Positions 1 through 12,359 of a stretch of DNA of 64,000 bases are shown in pieces. Positions within the stretch are counted from its first letter, which is position 1. Each line of letters begins with the position of its first letter. The translations under genes were made by a program, and so were the position numbers. The notes under the pieces are model-generated. The model searched no databases and was not told the origin of the DNA. It worked only from the letters and a program-made list of their open reading frames with translations. Origin of the DNA: Aurelia coerulea (taxonomy: Eukaryota; Cnidaria; Scyphozoa; Semaeostomeae; Ulmaridae); assembly GCA_039566865.1 (NCBI GenBank), contig CM076962.1, forward strand, positions 8,550,743-8,614,742. The letters are read 5' to 3'.

Positions 1-441
1 GTTGTAAAATTTATCATTTATGTTCTTTATTATTATTGACAGGGAGTCTCCTGTGGCTGTCGGGTGGCCTGCCTGGCCTTTCGTTTTGTGCTTGGTTTGC
101 GCTTTGTCGGCCATGGGGATTGGGTTGGGCGTGGGTGCGTTTTGGGCTTTGGCTGGGGGTGCCATTTTGGGTGGCGTCGATGACTGTCGTTTTTGGGGCT
201 GGTCTCGTCGTGGCTCTTCGTGTTTGGGTCTGGCGTGTTCGGGGGTACTGGGGTTGGACAGCGGATGCTGTCTGGCTGCAGTGTTTTCGGGCGCGTTGGA
301 TGGGGCTGGTGGAGTTGTGGCGGGATTGGTTCTGGGGATGGCCGTTGTTTGCGTCATCGGGGGTGGTGCTTCCGGTTGGGGTCTGGGGTGCATCTGGGTC
401 TGATTTTGGTCCCTGTGGTCGGTTTGGTGCGTGCTGGGCAT
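1..441 (-). CDS. Partial proline/glutamine/threonine-rich reading frame, unknown
   Basis: On the minus strand the frame is open from an ATG at 441 to the window edge (147 codons); the nearest upstream in-frame stop is the TAG at 490-492. The product is rich in Pro, Gln, Thr, Asn and Ala with no domain I recognise, and its last dozen residues turn Ile/Asn/Lys-rich. It could be a disordered linker of a transposon ORF or a host exon. The plus strand here is almost free of A, so all plus frames lack stops too, and the openness may be only a composition effect. Function unknown. Confidence 0.25.
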   Translation of the reverse strand, partial: MPSTHQTDHRDQNQTQMHPRPQPEAPPPMTQTTAIPRTNPATTPPAPSNAPENTAARQHPLSNPSTPEHARPKHEEPRRDQPQKRQSSTPPKMAPPAKAQNAPTPNPIPMADKAQTKHKTKGQAGHPTATGDSLSIIIKNINDKFYN

Positions 442-460
442 GGGACGGGGGTTGGGTGGG
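442..460 (+). other. G-quadruplex-type motif
   Basis: Four G runs of 3, 5, 3 and 3 are separated by AC, TT and T. This fits the usual G3+N1-7 quadruplex pattern, at the end of a 450-bp G+T-rich strand-skewed stretch (about 30-480). Folding is not shown. Confidence 0.4.
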
Positions 461-564
461 TTGCTGGGTGGTTGTGGGAGGTTTCCTGTCTATTATATTC
501 TAGTTTATTGTATTACTGTATTAATTTATTCATAGTTTATATTAGATGTTTTGTAGTCATTGTA

Positions 565-1217
565 GTACCTCTCCATGCTCCAGTGACTGCCAGGGCAGCT
601 GAATATTGAATATGCTCCAGTCTTTGAGTGAAAGCAGATTGCATTTCAGGATCATATCTATGATATATGATGTCTCCATAATCCAGGTGGGGCCTCACAT
701 AGAGCTTATATATCTGATCGAGCATATTTCTAGAAACATATTTCGAAAGATATTTTATCATACCGATACCCCTTCTTGCTTTTAAACTAGCTTCTCGAAT
801 ATGGCTTTCAAAATTTAATTTAGAGTCAAGAGTTAGTCCCAGGTGTTTGTGCTCGGATTTTGTATCTATCTCGTTGGATCCCAAAGACAGGGGAGGATGG
901 GAGGGCTTACGTCTCTTGCAAGAAAAAATAACTTCTTCAGTTTTATCCGCATTGAACTGCATTTTCCATTGCCATGCCCACAAACGTACCGTCTCAAGGT
1001 CCCTATTTAAGTCCTCTGCAGTTCTATTGACTTCATTTACAACAGAAAAAAGAGATGTGTCATCCGCAAACATTCTCGCATCGGAGTGAACATTATCGAC
1101 TAGGTCCTTTATGTACACTAGAAAAAACAATGGTCCTAATACTGAGCCTTGTGGCACTCCTGCAGATATTGATGCCCATTGAAGTAAATCTCTGGGTTCA
1201 TCTCCAGGTATGGACAC
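565..1217 (-). pseudogene. LINE reverse transcriptase fragment (poly-A LINE family)
   Basis: A minus-strand frame encodes the second half of a non-LTR RT: GVPQGSVLGPL (RT motif), FADDTSLF (catalytic FADD), then LGLTLDSKLNF, YVRPHLDYGDIIYH and YSAALAVTGAWRGT. The same blocks in the same order occur in the LINE at 54752-56546, so it is the same family. It is cut on both sides: the 5' part of RT is missing upstream of 1217, and homology stops after AWRGT near 565, before the C-terminal domain. Loss of the 3' half is unusual for target-primed insertions and points to later deletion or rearrangement. Dead fragment. Confidence 0.85.
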
Positions 1218-2055
1218 TTAACTCCTTCAATTGCTTCCATGTTTTCGTTCGACGATGTGGTTATTTTGTTTAGGCCTGTTGTTCTCTGACTCGCATTCAT
1301 GTGTCATGTCAACTGTCAATTGATTGTTTTGCCACGCGCGCGCGTTGCATATATCAAAAGTCCCAGGTGCATTGTGGGATACGCTTTACATCCTCCTTGA
1401 TTCTGGTGAAGGGTGGTAAAATCGTCCAAAAGCGGCCTAAAATCCAAAAAGTGGCCTAAAATCTGACATTTCAAATTTCCCAGTTGGTTGTCGGTTCCAT
1501 TTGATTGGTTTAAGGCGTGTCAAGTGTCAATTTTGTCAGCCAGTAAGGATTTAGTGCCTATCTTGGGCCTTATGGACAATTTCTTCTCAAAACGGCAAAA
1601 AAATTCTCTCCAGGAACAGATTTGTTCCTGAACCAATCAGGTTGCAAGACTTGAAATAACTTGTTGGGATTGGCCGATCCTTCTTCAATTCAAACTTCCC
1701 GCCAAAGGCAAACAAAAGCGTTCAAACAACGCGTTCGACTAAACTGCTGAAACCATCAATATCTCAAAGTAACGAACGCATTTACGAGATCTTTTGCGCC
1801 CCCAAATAACCAAAATAGCACTTATAGGTAAGAGTTTTTTGCTTTAATAGCTTGAAAAAACATTCATCTAAGTACTGGTAGCTTGTTTTGCAGTGTAGCA
1901 CTTCAGGATAACAACTTTTTTCGGCGATTTAGGGTCGCTGGTTTCGAGAAAAAATAGCAGGTCATTTAGGCCATGTTCGTTTCTGGAAGCGTATGTCCAT
2001 GGTCGTAGTTATAGCGTCCATCAGTCTATCAATAGCGATAACCTACGAACATATA
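1218..2055. other. No gene seen
   Basis: About 840 bp with no coding frame, RNA gene or repeat structure that I can support. It contains a short CG alternation (around 1336) and duplicated words of the type GGCCTAAAATC (around 1435-1465). It ends at the TA flanking the TIR element. Confidence 0.5.
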
Positions 2056-3037
2056 GGGTAAGACGGGGTAAAGTGAACTATTTTGGAAGTTTTTCAAGGA
2101 TATCTTAAAGAGATCGTAGCTGAGGGCAAACTTTTTAACGTTGTTTTGACATTATGTCTTTGGGTCAGTTTATCCAGCAAAAATATATTTGAAATCTTTT
2201 TCCATTGTCTCACAAAAGAGCTTTCTTTGGCGACCGCTCTGCCTTGTTCACTTTACCCCAGGCTGGGGTAAAGTGAACTACTCGGCAATTGTTCGATAAA
2301 ACCAAACTGATGCTGGTAATACCCGAAAACATGATTTATTTTGCAACTCTAAGGAGTTCTTCTTTCCGGCATTTTCTCTGATAGGGAACCTGGAATTACT
2401 ACCCTAATTCTGTGATTTCTAGGAGGTTCCTAAAAACAAATGTTTACAAAGAGAATGATTCAGTTTGAAAAGTATCGCACACCTTAATTCACTGATATTC
2501 ATACCTAAGACATTTAATTCAAAGTTGTTGATTTATCATTATTTCTTGGGACTGACAAAAATAAATCATTCTCTTCAAGACACAAGTAATCAAGAACTTC
2601 CCATTCCATTTTAACATTAATAGGCATTATCCTTTTCAAAATGTAGCTCGTCTTATCCAACTCATGTTATACTTTCCTCTTACTGTGCAGTAATTAGACT
2701 TCAAATCTAACAAAACATCCTAAACAACAAATAACTGTTACTTCAGCTGCAAATAAAGGACAAATAACTACATAGCTCAGGTGATATGTTGTGATAATTT
2801 GGGGTTATTTTGTTTTTTAAAATCTAAACACCTAAAAAGATGTCAATTGAACTCTGTCATCAACCATTTGCATGGCTTTTATGCCATTTGATTTTGGAAG
2901 GTTTTCATAATATGACAAAGTCAAATGCAGAACACTTCTCCTCCTGCAACACACACTACACCTACAGTAGCTGTGTGTGAAGGGCAGGGAGAGCAGTCTA
3001 AAACATAAGTGTTTCTTACCATAGTAGTACCACAGCC

Positions 3038-4730
3038 AAGATATGGCTCAAATCCTTACTGGTTGTCAGAGCATGCGGAAATCATCCAATTTCATGCTTG
3101 TCAGCCAATGAAATCACCGCTTTCTAGCCCCTGGAGACAAAATCGGTCGTTTGAGGTAAATTTTCTAGTACCCTCACTAAAACTGAAATGGATGCTAGAA
3201 TACTTCAGTTATTCGCAATTTTTTTTGATAAATCAGTTGTGGGGATGTCCGTCCAGAGTTGTTTACATGTTTAGGCACACAGCTTGTTTGGGGCCGGAGC
3301 TGCGTTCATTTTCCGGTCGAAGAATATTGACCTTCGTTGAAATATCTATAGAAATCGCTACAAATCAGATATACAGATAAGAATTTCAGCAATTATGCAT
3401 ACTGACCTCAGCAATAACCCAAACTCCTTTACTGCTATCATATCTCAAAATTGGAGGCAATTTCTAAAGATTTCTGGTAGAGATATCATTTGGGCCTAAG
3501 CTTGTTCTCGCTTAAAACTCATTCCATTGCACTTAAAAAGTAATGGTAAAATTCTAGAGCTGAATAATGCACTTACCCATGACTCAGGCACAAGTTTGAC
3601 TTCGTTTGCCTTTTTTACATTAGCAAATTTTTATAAGAAACGACCAGTTGTGGGTGAATTGCAAAAACTTTCCTCGGTCCATATTTTTATCTGCACAGTC
3701 TATCCGCTTTAAACAACAAACAGTTAACTTTGTATCATAAAAGTCTTGCATCACAAAACATTCCTATAGAACGATTCCATGCGCCTTAGCGAGGCACTCG
3801 TGAATTGTTTTCACGCATTTGGTTCAATCAGTCAATGCAAACAAACAAAAGTGCAAAACCGGGTATCTTTTTTAGCGAACCCAAAACAATGTTTTGTTCT
3901 TTTTATGTTTTGCATTGATTGAAATAAGAACGAAAAGAACGAAATGCGTGAATACAATTCACGAGTGCCTCGCTAAAGCGCATGGAATCGTTCAAAAGGA
4001 ATGTTCTGTGATGCAAGACTTTTATGATACAATGTCAAAGTTCACTGTTTGTTGGTTGAAGCGGTGAATCTGTGTAGAGAAAAATATGGACCGAGGAAAG
4101 TTTTTGCAATTCGCCCACAACTGGTTGTTTCTTATAAAAATTTGGCAAATTAAAGAAGGCAAAGGAAGTCAAACTGGTGTCTGAGTCATGGGTAAGCGCA
4201 TTATTCAGCTCAAGAACTTTACCATTACTTTTTAAATGCAATGGAATGAGTTTTAAGCGAGGACAAGCTTAGGCCCAAATGATGTCTCTTACAGAAATCG
4301 TTAGAAATTGCCTCCAATTTTAAGATATGATAGCAGTGAAAGAGTTTCGGTTATTGTTCAGGTCAGTATGCGTAATCGCTGAAATTCTTATCGGTATATC
4401 TCATTTGTAGCGATTTCTATAGATATTTCAACGAAGGTCAATATTCTTCGACCGGAAAATGAACGCAGCTCCGGCCCCAAACGAGCTGTGTGCCTAAACA
4501 TGTAAACAACTCTGGACGGACATCCCCACAACTGATTTATTAAAAAAAATTGCAAATAACTGAAGTATTTTAGCATCCATTTCAGTTTTAGTGAGGGTAC
4601 TAGAAAATTTACCTCAAACGACCGATTTTGTCTCCAGGGGCTAGAAAGCGGTGATCTCATTGGCTGACAAGCATGAAATTGGATGATTTCCGCATGCTCT
4701 GACAACCAGTAAGGATTTGAGCCTCATCTT
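3038..4730. mobile_element. Foldback element with ~790-bp arms and 9-bp TSD
   Basis: The left arm (3038 to about 3826) and right arm (about 3942-4730) are near-perfect reverse complements around a spacer of about 100 bp. Ends are AAGATATGGCTC and, in reverse, AAGATGAGGCTC. The 9-bp direct repeat ACCACAGCC flanks the element exactly (3029-3037 and 4731-4739). Nine-bp TSDs plus long TIRs are typical of Mutator-like (MULE) foldback elements; that assignment is inference. Open frames at 3009-3380 and 4388-4705 are the same arm sequence read in mirror and are not evidence of a gene. Confidence 0.88.
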
Positions 4731-4739
4731 ACCACAGCC

Positions 4740-7700
4740 ACTTCTCATCAGATAATAGATCTTTTTAGACCTTACAATGCCTTGATTTGATCCAGGATCA
4801 TTATTCTCGGTTTCAGCAAAAACTTTTTCCCGCCAAATAGCCCAGAGGAGGCCAGCCTCTTATTGAAAATTTGCCTTCTGAAATCTAAAAAACCCCAGCA
4901 AGACTGAATTATGTTTTTTATGCGCGCGCAGATATCCCTCGAAACCGAGGCAATGGGGAAATCAGAATTATTACAAACGCTCCTTTCCTCAATTCTAGAA
5001 CTGACCACAGCTGAAACCATAACAGCAACAACAACGAGCATAGGTGAAGGTCACATGGAAAGGGCTTAAACTGAAATACCTGAAATACGGAGAACATCCC
5101 AAAACAAAAACAAGACAGTTATACACACAAGTAACCCGCGGAGTTTTACCCAGTTTATTAATCGCAAGCCAGTATTGTAAAGAAATCAAACTATTTGATT
5201 ATGGGCAATAAAAATTTCTGCTCTCTCAACTAACCCTTCGATGGACTAAAACTTCCCGCCCGACGTGCGTCACTGCAAGTAACATCGATGAGCGAGTAAT
5301 ATTTTCTGAACGCAGTCATGCTTACCTTGAAGTAAAAATTGTTCTGTAAAATGTAAAAAATTAGCTTTGCTCAACGACCAATTTGCTATAAAGGGAATAC
5401 AAACATGAAATCAATGTCACAAGAAATTTGCGATATACTTCAAAACAACGAGAATTTTGTCCTAATCTATCATAAACTGACCCCCTGGTACATCAAACCA
5501 AACATCAAGTAATCAATACTAACATAGTCTAAGGACGGGGGTATAATTTTGACTTCACCTTGAGCTGTTGTCGTTGCTCTCCATTGTTTGCGGCTGCTAG
5601 ATTGTAAACAAACAAAGATGGCTGGCTGGCTGTGAAATCAGCATAAAACCAACACGTAGATATCTAATTTTTACAATGTCATCCCCTATTTTCCCGGCGG
5701 TACCGATACGATTTTCTGACAGCCAAATAAAATTTCGATCAATACAAAAAGTTTCCTGAAAAGGCTGCGGCCAGATTTTTTGCAAATTACATAGAAATTC
5801 GATCAATTTTTCCTCACTATTTTTGAACCAAAATCTAGTAACCTTGAAATTTCTTGGCTTGTGAGGCTCAGAAGAGTCAAATAGGCTTGCAATTAAATGA
5901 AATAAACAACAAAGTATCTACCTCTTCAAAAATAATTTTACTGCTTGTTTATTTCAAGGATTTTGAACACTAGGAGGGTTTACTTTGGCAGACCAAAATA
6001 CTTAGGCCGATAACCATGAGAAGATCACCGGTACTTCGATGAAAAATTGAAGTATGATCCCCTATTTTCCCGAATAGCTCACCTGGCTCAAAATGTTGCT
6101 CAGATCTTGGAGAAGGATTTCAGAGATGATGGTGAAAAGGCTGCGGCCAGTTTTGGAGTATTTTACAAAACATTAAATCCTTGAATTCTTCGTCTTTTGT
6201 GACAATCACCGCGATATCTATTCCACGTGTTTGGAGCCCTTTAAAATGTTTGATTAACTTCAGCTCTCGTCCAAGTAATCTTTAACTTCCAACCTGTGCA
6301 TTTAGCCAAGTACCGAAGACAATAGGCCTATTCCCAGGGGTCAGGAATCTTTGAAAGTCTATTGTTTGTTTTTCCTGGCAACTTTCCAGATTCACAGATT
6401 CCAACTAAATGCGGGGGCGCAAGGTCCTGTGGGTCAGCGGCAAAAACATAATTCAGTCTTGCTAAAAATCCCTCCTAATCCGACCTAATCTACAGATGGT
6501 GTTGAAAAGTTTATATTTTCATATGGAAACAAAGCAGAAGGTCAAGACTTTGGTAGAAAACAAACAATAAAAATTTTTTTGGAATAAATGAAATATTGCT
6601 GACATGATTTGTTGTCGAAGAGACAATTTTGTTGTTGTTGTTGTTGTTGTTGTTGGTCATGGTTGTTGTTGCTTGTGTTTTGTGTTCACAATTCACAATC
6701 AACTCATCTACTTGGCAAATCGACATGCACCTTGGATGAAGCAGAAATGGTAAGCCCTTTCTTTCTCAGCCTTCTTGGAAATGATAAGAAAATTTAAGTT
6801 GAAGAATTGGAGAAAATATAAGTTTACAGGTAGCAGGCCATGGCCAGCCAACAGCATATTCGCCAAGAATAATGAAAGTCTTCTTGTTCCGCCTACATTC
6901 ATTTAATTTAAGCATTTAGGCCTTTCTTTGTGTCAGATTTAGTCAGAAGCTATATTTTTACCATATTCATGTCTAAGTTTTGTATCTGAGGCAAATTGCA
7001 ACACTGATAATAATTTCTAATTCCTTCAGGCCAAAAGTCCAAAGCAAGAGTTGCATACCACAGGGAAATATAGACAAACTGATCATTGAAGTTGTAAACA
7101 AATACAATAGACTTATATGGCAATTGTGTTCTGTATTAAATACAGAAGATTACATGTTTGTTACCAATAATGAAATGAGCTTGTTGCTTTATCTCAACCT
7201 TTTAACTTTCTTGGAAAATAGATATATGCAATGGGAGATGAATTGGTTTTGGAGCGTGAGTTATGACTTTTGAATGTGAAAGAATAAAGTACCACAAAAC
7301 TTCTTGCCAGATCTTCAAGCTGTCTTCACATAATCACATGTAGTTTTTGCAGACATTAAGAACCAATGAATCTATCTCCCATTGCATATATCTTCCGAGA
7401 AAGCCACAAGTTTGAAATATTACACCAAAAAAAACTGGACCCTCTTGTTTAACTCCATCAGTTGATTTTTGATCAACTGATAAATGTTATTGTTGAGTGT
7501 GTGCAGTGCAAGGAATCTATTATAGTCATGTTGATGAGTGCTCTTGGCTCATTTGTGTGCATCTTTTCACAAATTTACCACATTTGATATCAATAGATTT
7601 TAATATATTGATATTTGACCCTTTTTTACAAAACTCTAGGAAATATTTTTAAAAAAGGACCCTTTTTTCTAGATTCTATGTCCTAGATTTTTCACAAATT

Positions 7701-8870
7701 CCAGACCCTTTCTCCTAGATTTCGTAGACTCTCATGGTTACAATTCTTACATAGGAGTGGACCCGCCGGGAGTTCTTCGCATGCCAAAACGAAACAAACC
7801 CAAAAATTTCACAAGAGTGATATTAAAAAAAATTAAATTGTGACCTATGTTGACAACGATCTTTGCAGATCAAATATTAACCAAAAACTATTGCCTAAGT
7901 CACAAATTCGAGTCAGATTGCGAGACTTGAATCCAAGTCGATGAACAATAATGGGAATATCATTGGAAAATACTATATTGCATATAAATACCGAATTACC
8001 ACAAAGAAAAACAATATTTTCAAAGTAGTTCACTTTGCCCTGAAACCTCAGCCCAGAAATAAAACCAACAATAGTTATAAATCTATATCAATTATCAATA
8101 TCATAATTTCACAGTGATGGTCTTTTATCCTTTCTATGTCGATAAGTATGCTTGCTTCATCAAATCCCAACAAAATTCTTGGATCAGTAACCGCATTTTT
8201 GAATGAAGGTCAAACTTCGGCTGTCAAATTTTGGGAGATTTTTCAAGGAGCTGGTATCAGAATATATTTCTGTGTCATTAGAGCGAAAAATTGTCCTGCA
8301 AATCAGCGGGGGGTTGGCAAAGCCCCCCCCCGCGAAGTTTTTGAGCGCCGTTCTTCGAAATTTTGCAAATGGCAGAAAATGTTTCATTCACTTCTACACT
8401 GGGATTGAAAATTGGCATTGTAGAGACAGAATATTCAAGCTAGGTAGGTGTATTGATACGAATTATGACTAATGAGAATTTACACATAATTTTATTATGA
8501 ATTGCAGTTATTGTCAGTTATCGAATAGCTTTAATCGGCCATTTTTGTGGGAAGTTACTGTGGGCCTAAGTACCGCAGTTCGACCAATATTTATCAAATT
8601 TGTTGTTCGTTTTCTGACAGACGGGGAAGGGACTTAGCATTGCTTTGATTTATACTTTGAAAGGCTTTGGCTGCTAGAAAAACATCTAAGTCCCGCTAAG
8701 TCCCAACATCTAAAGCTTTAGTTCACCTGAAAACAAGATGCGGTTTTCGTCCAATTTGTCCGAAGAAACTGTACGTGCCCCACAACAACGCTGAACAATA
8801 TTCTCGTCTGGTTTCACTGCTATTTCTTCTCCTGGTAGTTGGTCAATGCTATAAAGCTCATGAGAAAATA
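4740..8870. other. Interior of TIR element, no gene seen
   Basis: AT-rich sequence with only short open frames. A CCCTATTTTCCCG word plus an AAAAGGCTGCGGCCAG word occurs twice (near 5685-5775 and 6058-6150), suggesting an old internal duplication. The part 7765-8290 is shared in reverse with 35750-36290. Confidence 0.5.
6628..6672 (+). repeat. (GTT)n microsatellite
   Basis: An uninterrupted GTT run of about nine units is followed by a short second run. Leucine/cysteine-rich frames across it are artefacts of the repeat. Confidence 0.85.
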
Positions 8871-9483
8871 AAAAATCATGGGTAGTTCACTTTACCCCGG
8901 TCTAAGCAAAATATCGACTGAACGGTAGATCTTTTAAAACATAATGTTGTCTGACAAAAAAGTCTTTCTTGTCCCTTTCCATTTGGAAAAAGTAAACAAA
9001 TGGTATGTGCTTCAAATCGATCAAAACAATTATAGAAATGAATTTCGTCTTGGGGTAAAAAATTATGACCAAAGATAGGAGCCCAAACCTAACAACCATA
9101 ATTTCCCGAGGTTGTTTTTACTGCCTCGGGTAAAGGGATTTTTTGCAACAACAGGAAGAAATATTTTGCAAAATATGTTTTCATTTTCTGTGAGCACATA
9201 TAACAAAGCATTGGGCATAAATCATGCTTTATCATTGCATGTTTACTTTTGGAGAGAAGCGCGAATGTTGTGAGTAGTTCACTTTACCCCGTAGTTCACT
9301 TTACCCCGTCTTACCCTACTCATAGTAACTTGCGAGTTTCTTAAAGGTTCCATGATAACTTTCATGTTCACTGCATGTGCCCTCATGAACAGTTCAAAGC
9401 AAGGTTTTTTGAAGCCTTTCCAATATTTAGACATTCCGAGTAATATGATACAGGAAACAAGTGAAAATAAAGTAGAATTATTG

Positions 9484-9608
9484 GGGTCTTCGTTTTCGTG
9501 GTCTTCGTTTTCGGGGTCTTCGTTTTCGTGGTTTTCGTTTTCTGGGTCTTCGTTTTCTGGGTCTTCGTTTTCGTGGTCTTAGGTCTTCATTTTCTGGGTC
9601 TTAGTTTT
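9484..9608 (+). repeat. 15-bp minisatellite (TCTTCGTTTTCGTGG type)
   Basis: About eight degenerate copies of a 15-bp unit stand directly before the LINE fragment at 9609. Because the period is a multiple of three it gives an open Ser/Phe/Trp/Gly repeat frame that runs into the LINE frame; no sign that it is translated. Confidence 0.85.
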
Positions 9609-10574
9609 CCAAACACCCAGAGAATTGGTCCAATTGAGGATGATAATGGAGTGATTCAAACAGATGATACAATCAAGGCAGACCTGATTAACGATTACTT
9701 CACTTCTGTCGGGGAAGATCTTGCTAAAAAACTACCTACTACTCAGCAACCCAAGCATAGCTTTATTAGCAGAGTAACACCTACATTAGACATCATTGAT
9801 ATTGATGAAGAACATTTAAAAAAGCCAATTCATAAGATCAAACAAGAAAAAGCAGCTGGGCCAGACAATATTAACCCTATCTCACCTGGGGGGGTGGATT
9901 CCACCCCCCCCCCCAACCAAACTTTTATTCGCCTATGCTATAATATGCAATGCAGGATGCCAAGACTCCGCTACTTTGACTTTATGTCTTTACTGTATCA
10001 AATGATGAAAATTTAAAGATGCTAAATATAGCCTCGTAACCATGGCAACCAATGTTTTACTGTGTAGTCAACAAAATTTGTATACTTCTTTTTTAGTTGT
10101 TGCAAATTTTAATCTCGAATATATGCAGAATTATACTTACACATGTATTTGATGATATCCAACTCAATTTGAAACAAAAAATTTCAATTTAGTGCCTCAT
10201 TTCATTGTTTCAATCATGTTGGTAACAATCATGATAATCATAACTTAAAATCTTCTTATTGTCATAGCAACGGGAACAATAGAGATAATTTGATTTAATC
10301 ATGTGATTTTGATTGTTTGCATCAAAGTATATATATTTGCCAATTTTAAAGATTGTAGCTACTACAACAGCGAAGAAGAAGAGGGGGGGTGGAATCCACC
10401 CCCCCCTCAGGTATTGACCGCTTCAAAACGCCCAGGTGAGATAGGGTTAAAGCGAGAGACATAGGTATGGCAAGTGATTCCTTGGCGGATGGACTTAAAG
10501 GTATGTTCGGGAGAATAATCCATAAAAAGCAGCTTCCACACAACTGGAAGTACGCAAAAATGAAAGTAGCATAT
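9609..10574 (+). pseudogene. LINE endonuclease-RT linker fragment, split by a TTAA element
   Basis: The first part (9609-9870) encodes the linker and start of RT of a CR1/Jockey-type LINE, including NDYFTSVGEDLA and EKAAGPDNI. The second part (10447 to about 10574) continues in the same frame once the element at 9875-10446 and one TTAA copy are subtracted (RDIGMASDSL, then HNWKYAKMK), where intact LINEs have the pre-RT region. It ends with a stop at the edge of the tandem repeat. The frame across the insertion shows that the LINE was there first. Truncated at both ends. Confidence 0.8.
9875..10446. mobile_element. TTAA-flanked MITE (piggyBac-like), 572 bp
   Basis: The terminal inverted repeat CCCTATCTCACCTGGG is perfect at both ends and flanked by TTAA at 9871-9874 and 10447-10450, the target and TSD of piggyBac-type elements. 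Subterminal G and C runs surround the palindrome GGTGGATTCCACC near both ends, so each end could form a G/C-rich hairpin. No transposase; non-autonomous. Removing it plus one TTAA restores the host LINE frame. Confidence 0.9.
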
Positions 10575-10595
10575 AATTAAAGGCCCTCATTAGCC

Positions 10596-12359
10596 ATGTT
10601 TGAAGAATGAGATCATGCGCATAGTTTGCCTCAAAGTAACAGAATATCTATTTGCAATTGCAATGCTCGATTTAGTTCATATCGAAATGGCTGTGGGCTA
10701 ATAACGAGCCCACTTGAAGAAGCAGACCAGATTTTATGATATGCATCAGAACTGTTTCGTTAGATGTAGCAAGAGCAGTGGCGTAACGCAGTTTAGGCTA
10801 CCTTAGTTCAAGAACTAAGGGCCCCCGACCAAAGGGGGCCCCCCCAACAAATTGTTCGTATTGTGTGCTTTTTGGTCATACTGTGCTAAAAGTCTTCCTT
10901 AGGCCATCCCGAAAGCCCTTTCTAACCAGTCACTGGACTGTCATTCTGTTTTCGTTCATTCCCTATGATTTGTCTCAAAATTTTATTCTTGTGACCAAGA
11001 GCACCTAATAGCATACTGTGATTTTGCACTATGTTTACTAGAATTCTGTTTATAAACTATTGTGTGTATTCGCAAGGCTAGCTTTCAGGTACAAAGGGAA
11101 AACACTTAGTCTGCACCAAATTTACTGCACCTATTGCACTACCTTTATCTGCAGAAGCTTTAACCATAGGTTTTAAGCCAAAGAATCTCCACTACAATGG
11201 AGAATATTGTTAGTAACAGTTTTGTGTGTTCAAAGTAATCTTCATCAAACAGCACAACAGTACCGTCCGAACCTTTGAATATTGCCATATTTCTTCAAGA
11301 AAAATGTTAGATAGCATATAATTCCATACCAAAGAGCAACAATTTGTTTTGTAAACTACTTAGCTTTTTCAAACGCAATTCACATAAATATGCTAAACTT
11401 ACTGTTTTGATTTTTTCTATGTAAAAAATTTCTTTTCAACATAACGTGGATGATGGTTTCATAAATTTACCCACCACCCCGAACCCTCTTCCTACATAAG
11501 GGCCCCATCTTACCAAACTCCTACGGGCCCCAAGTGTCTCCGTTTCGCCACTGAGCAAGAGTCCAAAGATGTAGGGAACCAGGGGCACTGGTGGCACGTG
11601 CCCCCAAGACTTTGCAAAAAACCGAAAGGTGCCCTTTTTGTCTCAGGATGTGCCCCTTTTAAAGACCTATGAGGACAGAAAGTCGTTTAATTATGTTATC
11701 ATTTCCTTTGTGATTTAGTTATGTTTACTTCTCACCTTGTTTCATTGTGAAGGAAATGGGATATCTATAAGCATTCATACTATTTACTTTTATGTATCAC
11801 ATTTTTACCGTCAAAAATTTGATGTATATTAAAGTGCTCTTCTTACGCAAAAAGTGCCATTAAAATGATGTGCCCCTCGAAGTTTAAGACTCTTCCTACT
11901 GCCCTAAGTGAAACTAAAGGATAGCTGACAATATCGAAAAATTGTTTACTTTATCCTGACAAGAGTTGCCATTATTAACAGTGCCATACTTGTTTCTGAA
12001 GATTTTTCGAACAGTAAGGGCAGTGTGCCAGGTCAAAGAGGTCGAATTTTGAAGATTACCTTGTAATGAGTTGGAAGCTCCATTAATGTTAGGAGCAATT
12101 AGTAATTAGCCCTAATGAGGAAATGTGAATTGGCAACTACGCCAAAGTTCATTGTTGGCCCAAATATATCAGAATTGTTTTGATTGTATGCAATAACAAT
12201 GCCTATAAATATCTCAGATGCTTCGCTGATTGTTTCGATTGCGTGCACAAATAATGCCCATTGTTACAACATTCCTGATTCCTATGTACCTATGTAGGTA
12301 GGTGTATTCCTTCCGGTTGGAGCAAAAGCCCCTGCATAATGTTTTCATTCTTCAAACAT
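10596..12359. repeat. Tandem ~1-kb repeat, copy 1 (with hAT MITE inside)
   Basis: Begins ATGTTTGAAGAATGA and ends with its reverse complement TCATTCTTCAAACAT. Copies 2 (12381-20557) and 3 (20579-27685) have the same ends and the same 21-bp spacer (AATTAAAGGCCC...TTAGCC) between them, so the three lie in direct tandem. Without the hAT MITE this copy is about 980 bp. Its middle (about 11569-11905) holds GTAGGGAACC...GGGGCAC and GTGCCCCTCGAAG...CTTCCTAC, resembling a degraded hAT MITE like the one at 44154. No coding content. Confidence 0.75.
10776..11553. mobile_element. hAT MITE, 778 bp
   Basis: Ends are CAGTGGCGTAACGCAG and, reversed, CAGTGGCGAAACGGAG. The 8-bp TSD AGCAAGAG is exact on both sides (10768-10775, 11554-11561). 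Copy 3 of the surrounding repeat carries the uninterrupted site near 20749 (GTAGCGAGAGTCCAAAG), which confirms the insertion. No transposase. Confidence 0.92.

Larger units (their letters stand above)
2056..9316. mobile_element. 7.3-kb TIR element with iteron ends, no transposase seen
   Basis: A perfect 25-bp inverted repeat, starting GGGTAAGACGGGGTAAAGTG, lies at 2056-2080 and in reverse at 9292-9316. Both ends are flanked by TA (2054-2055, 9317-9318), consistent with a TA target duplication. The 16-mer GGGGTAAAGTGAACTA recurs inside both ends (about 2263; reversed near 8883, 9276 and 9292), always facing inward, as transposase-binding iterons often do. The rest (4740-8870) is AT-rich with no domain I recognise, so the copy looks non-autonomous. 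A foldback element (3038-4730) is nested inside. A rearranged relative is at 31773-36303. I cannot assign a superfamily. Confidence 0.7.

Noticed and set aside
20..609. Three overlapping plus-strand frames at 20-403, 36-503 and 193-609
   Set aside because: The strand has almost no A, so stops are absent by composition; the residues (Gly/Val/Trp/Cys-rich) show no domain.
3009..4705. A shared ~105-residue protein at 3009-3380 (+) and 4388-4705 (-)
   Set aside because: These are the two arms of one foldback element, so similarity is automatic; no domain recognised.
6609..6797. Cys/Leu-rich small protein
   Set aside because: Produced by the (GTT)n microsatellite.
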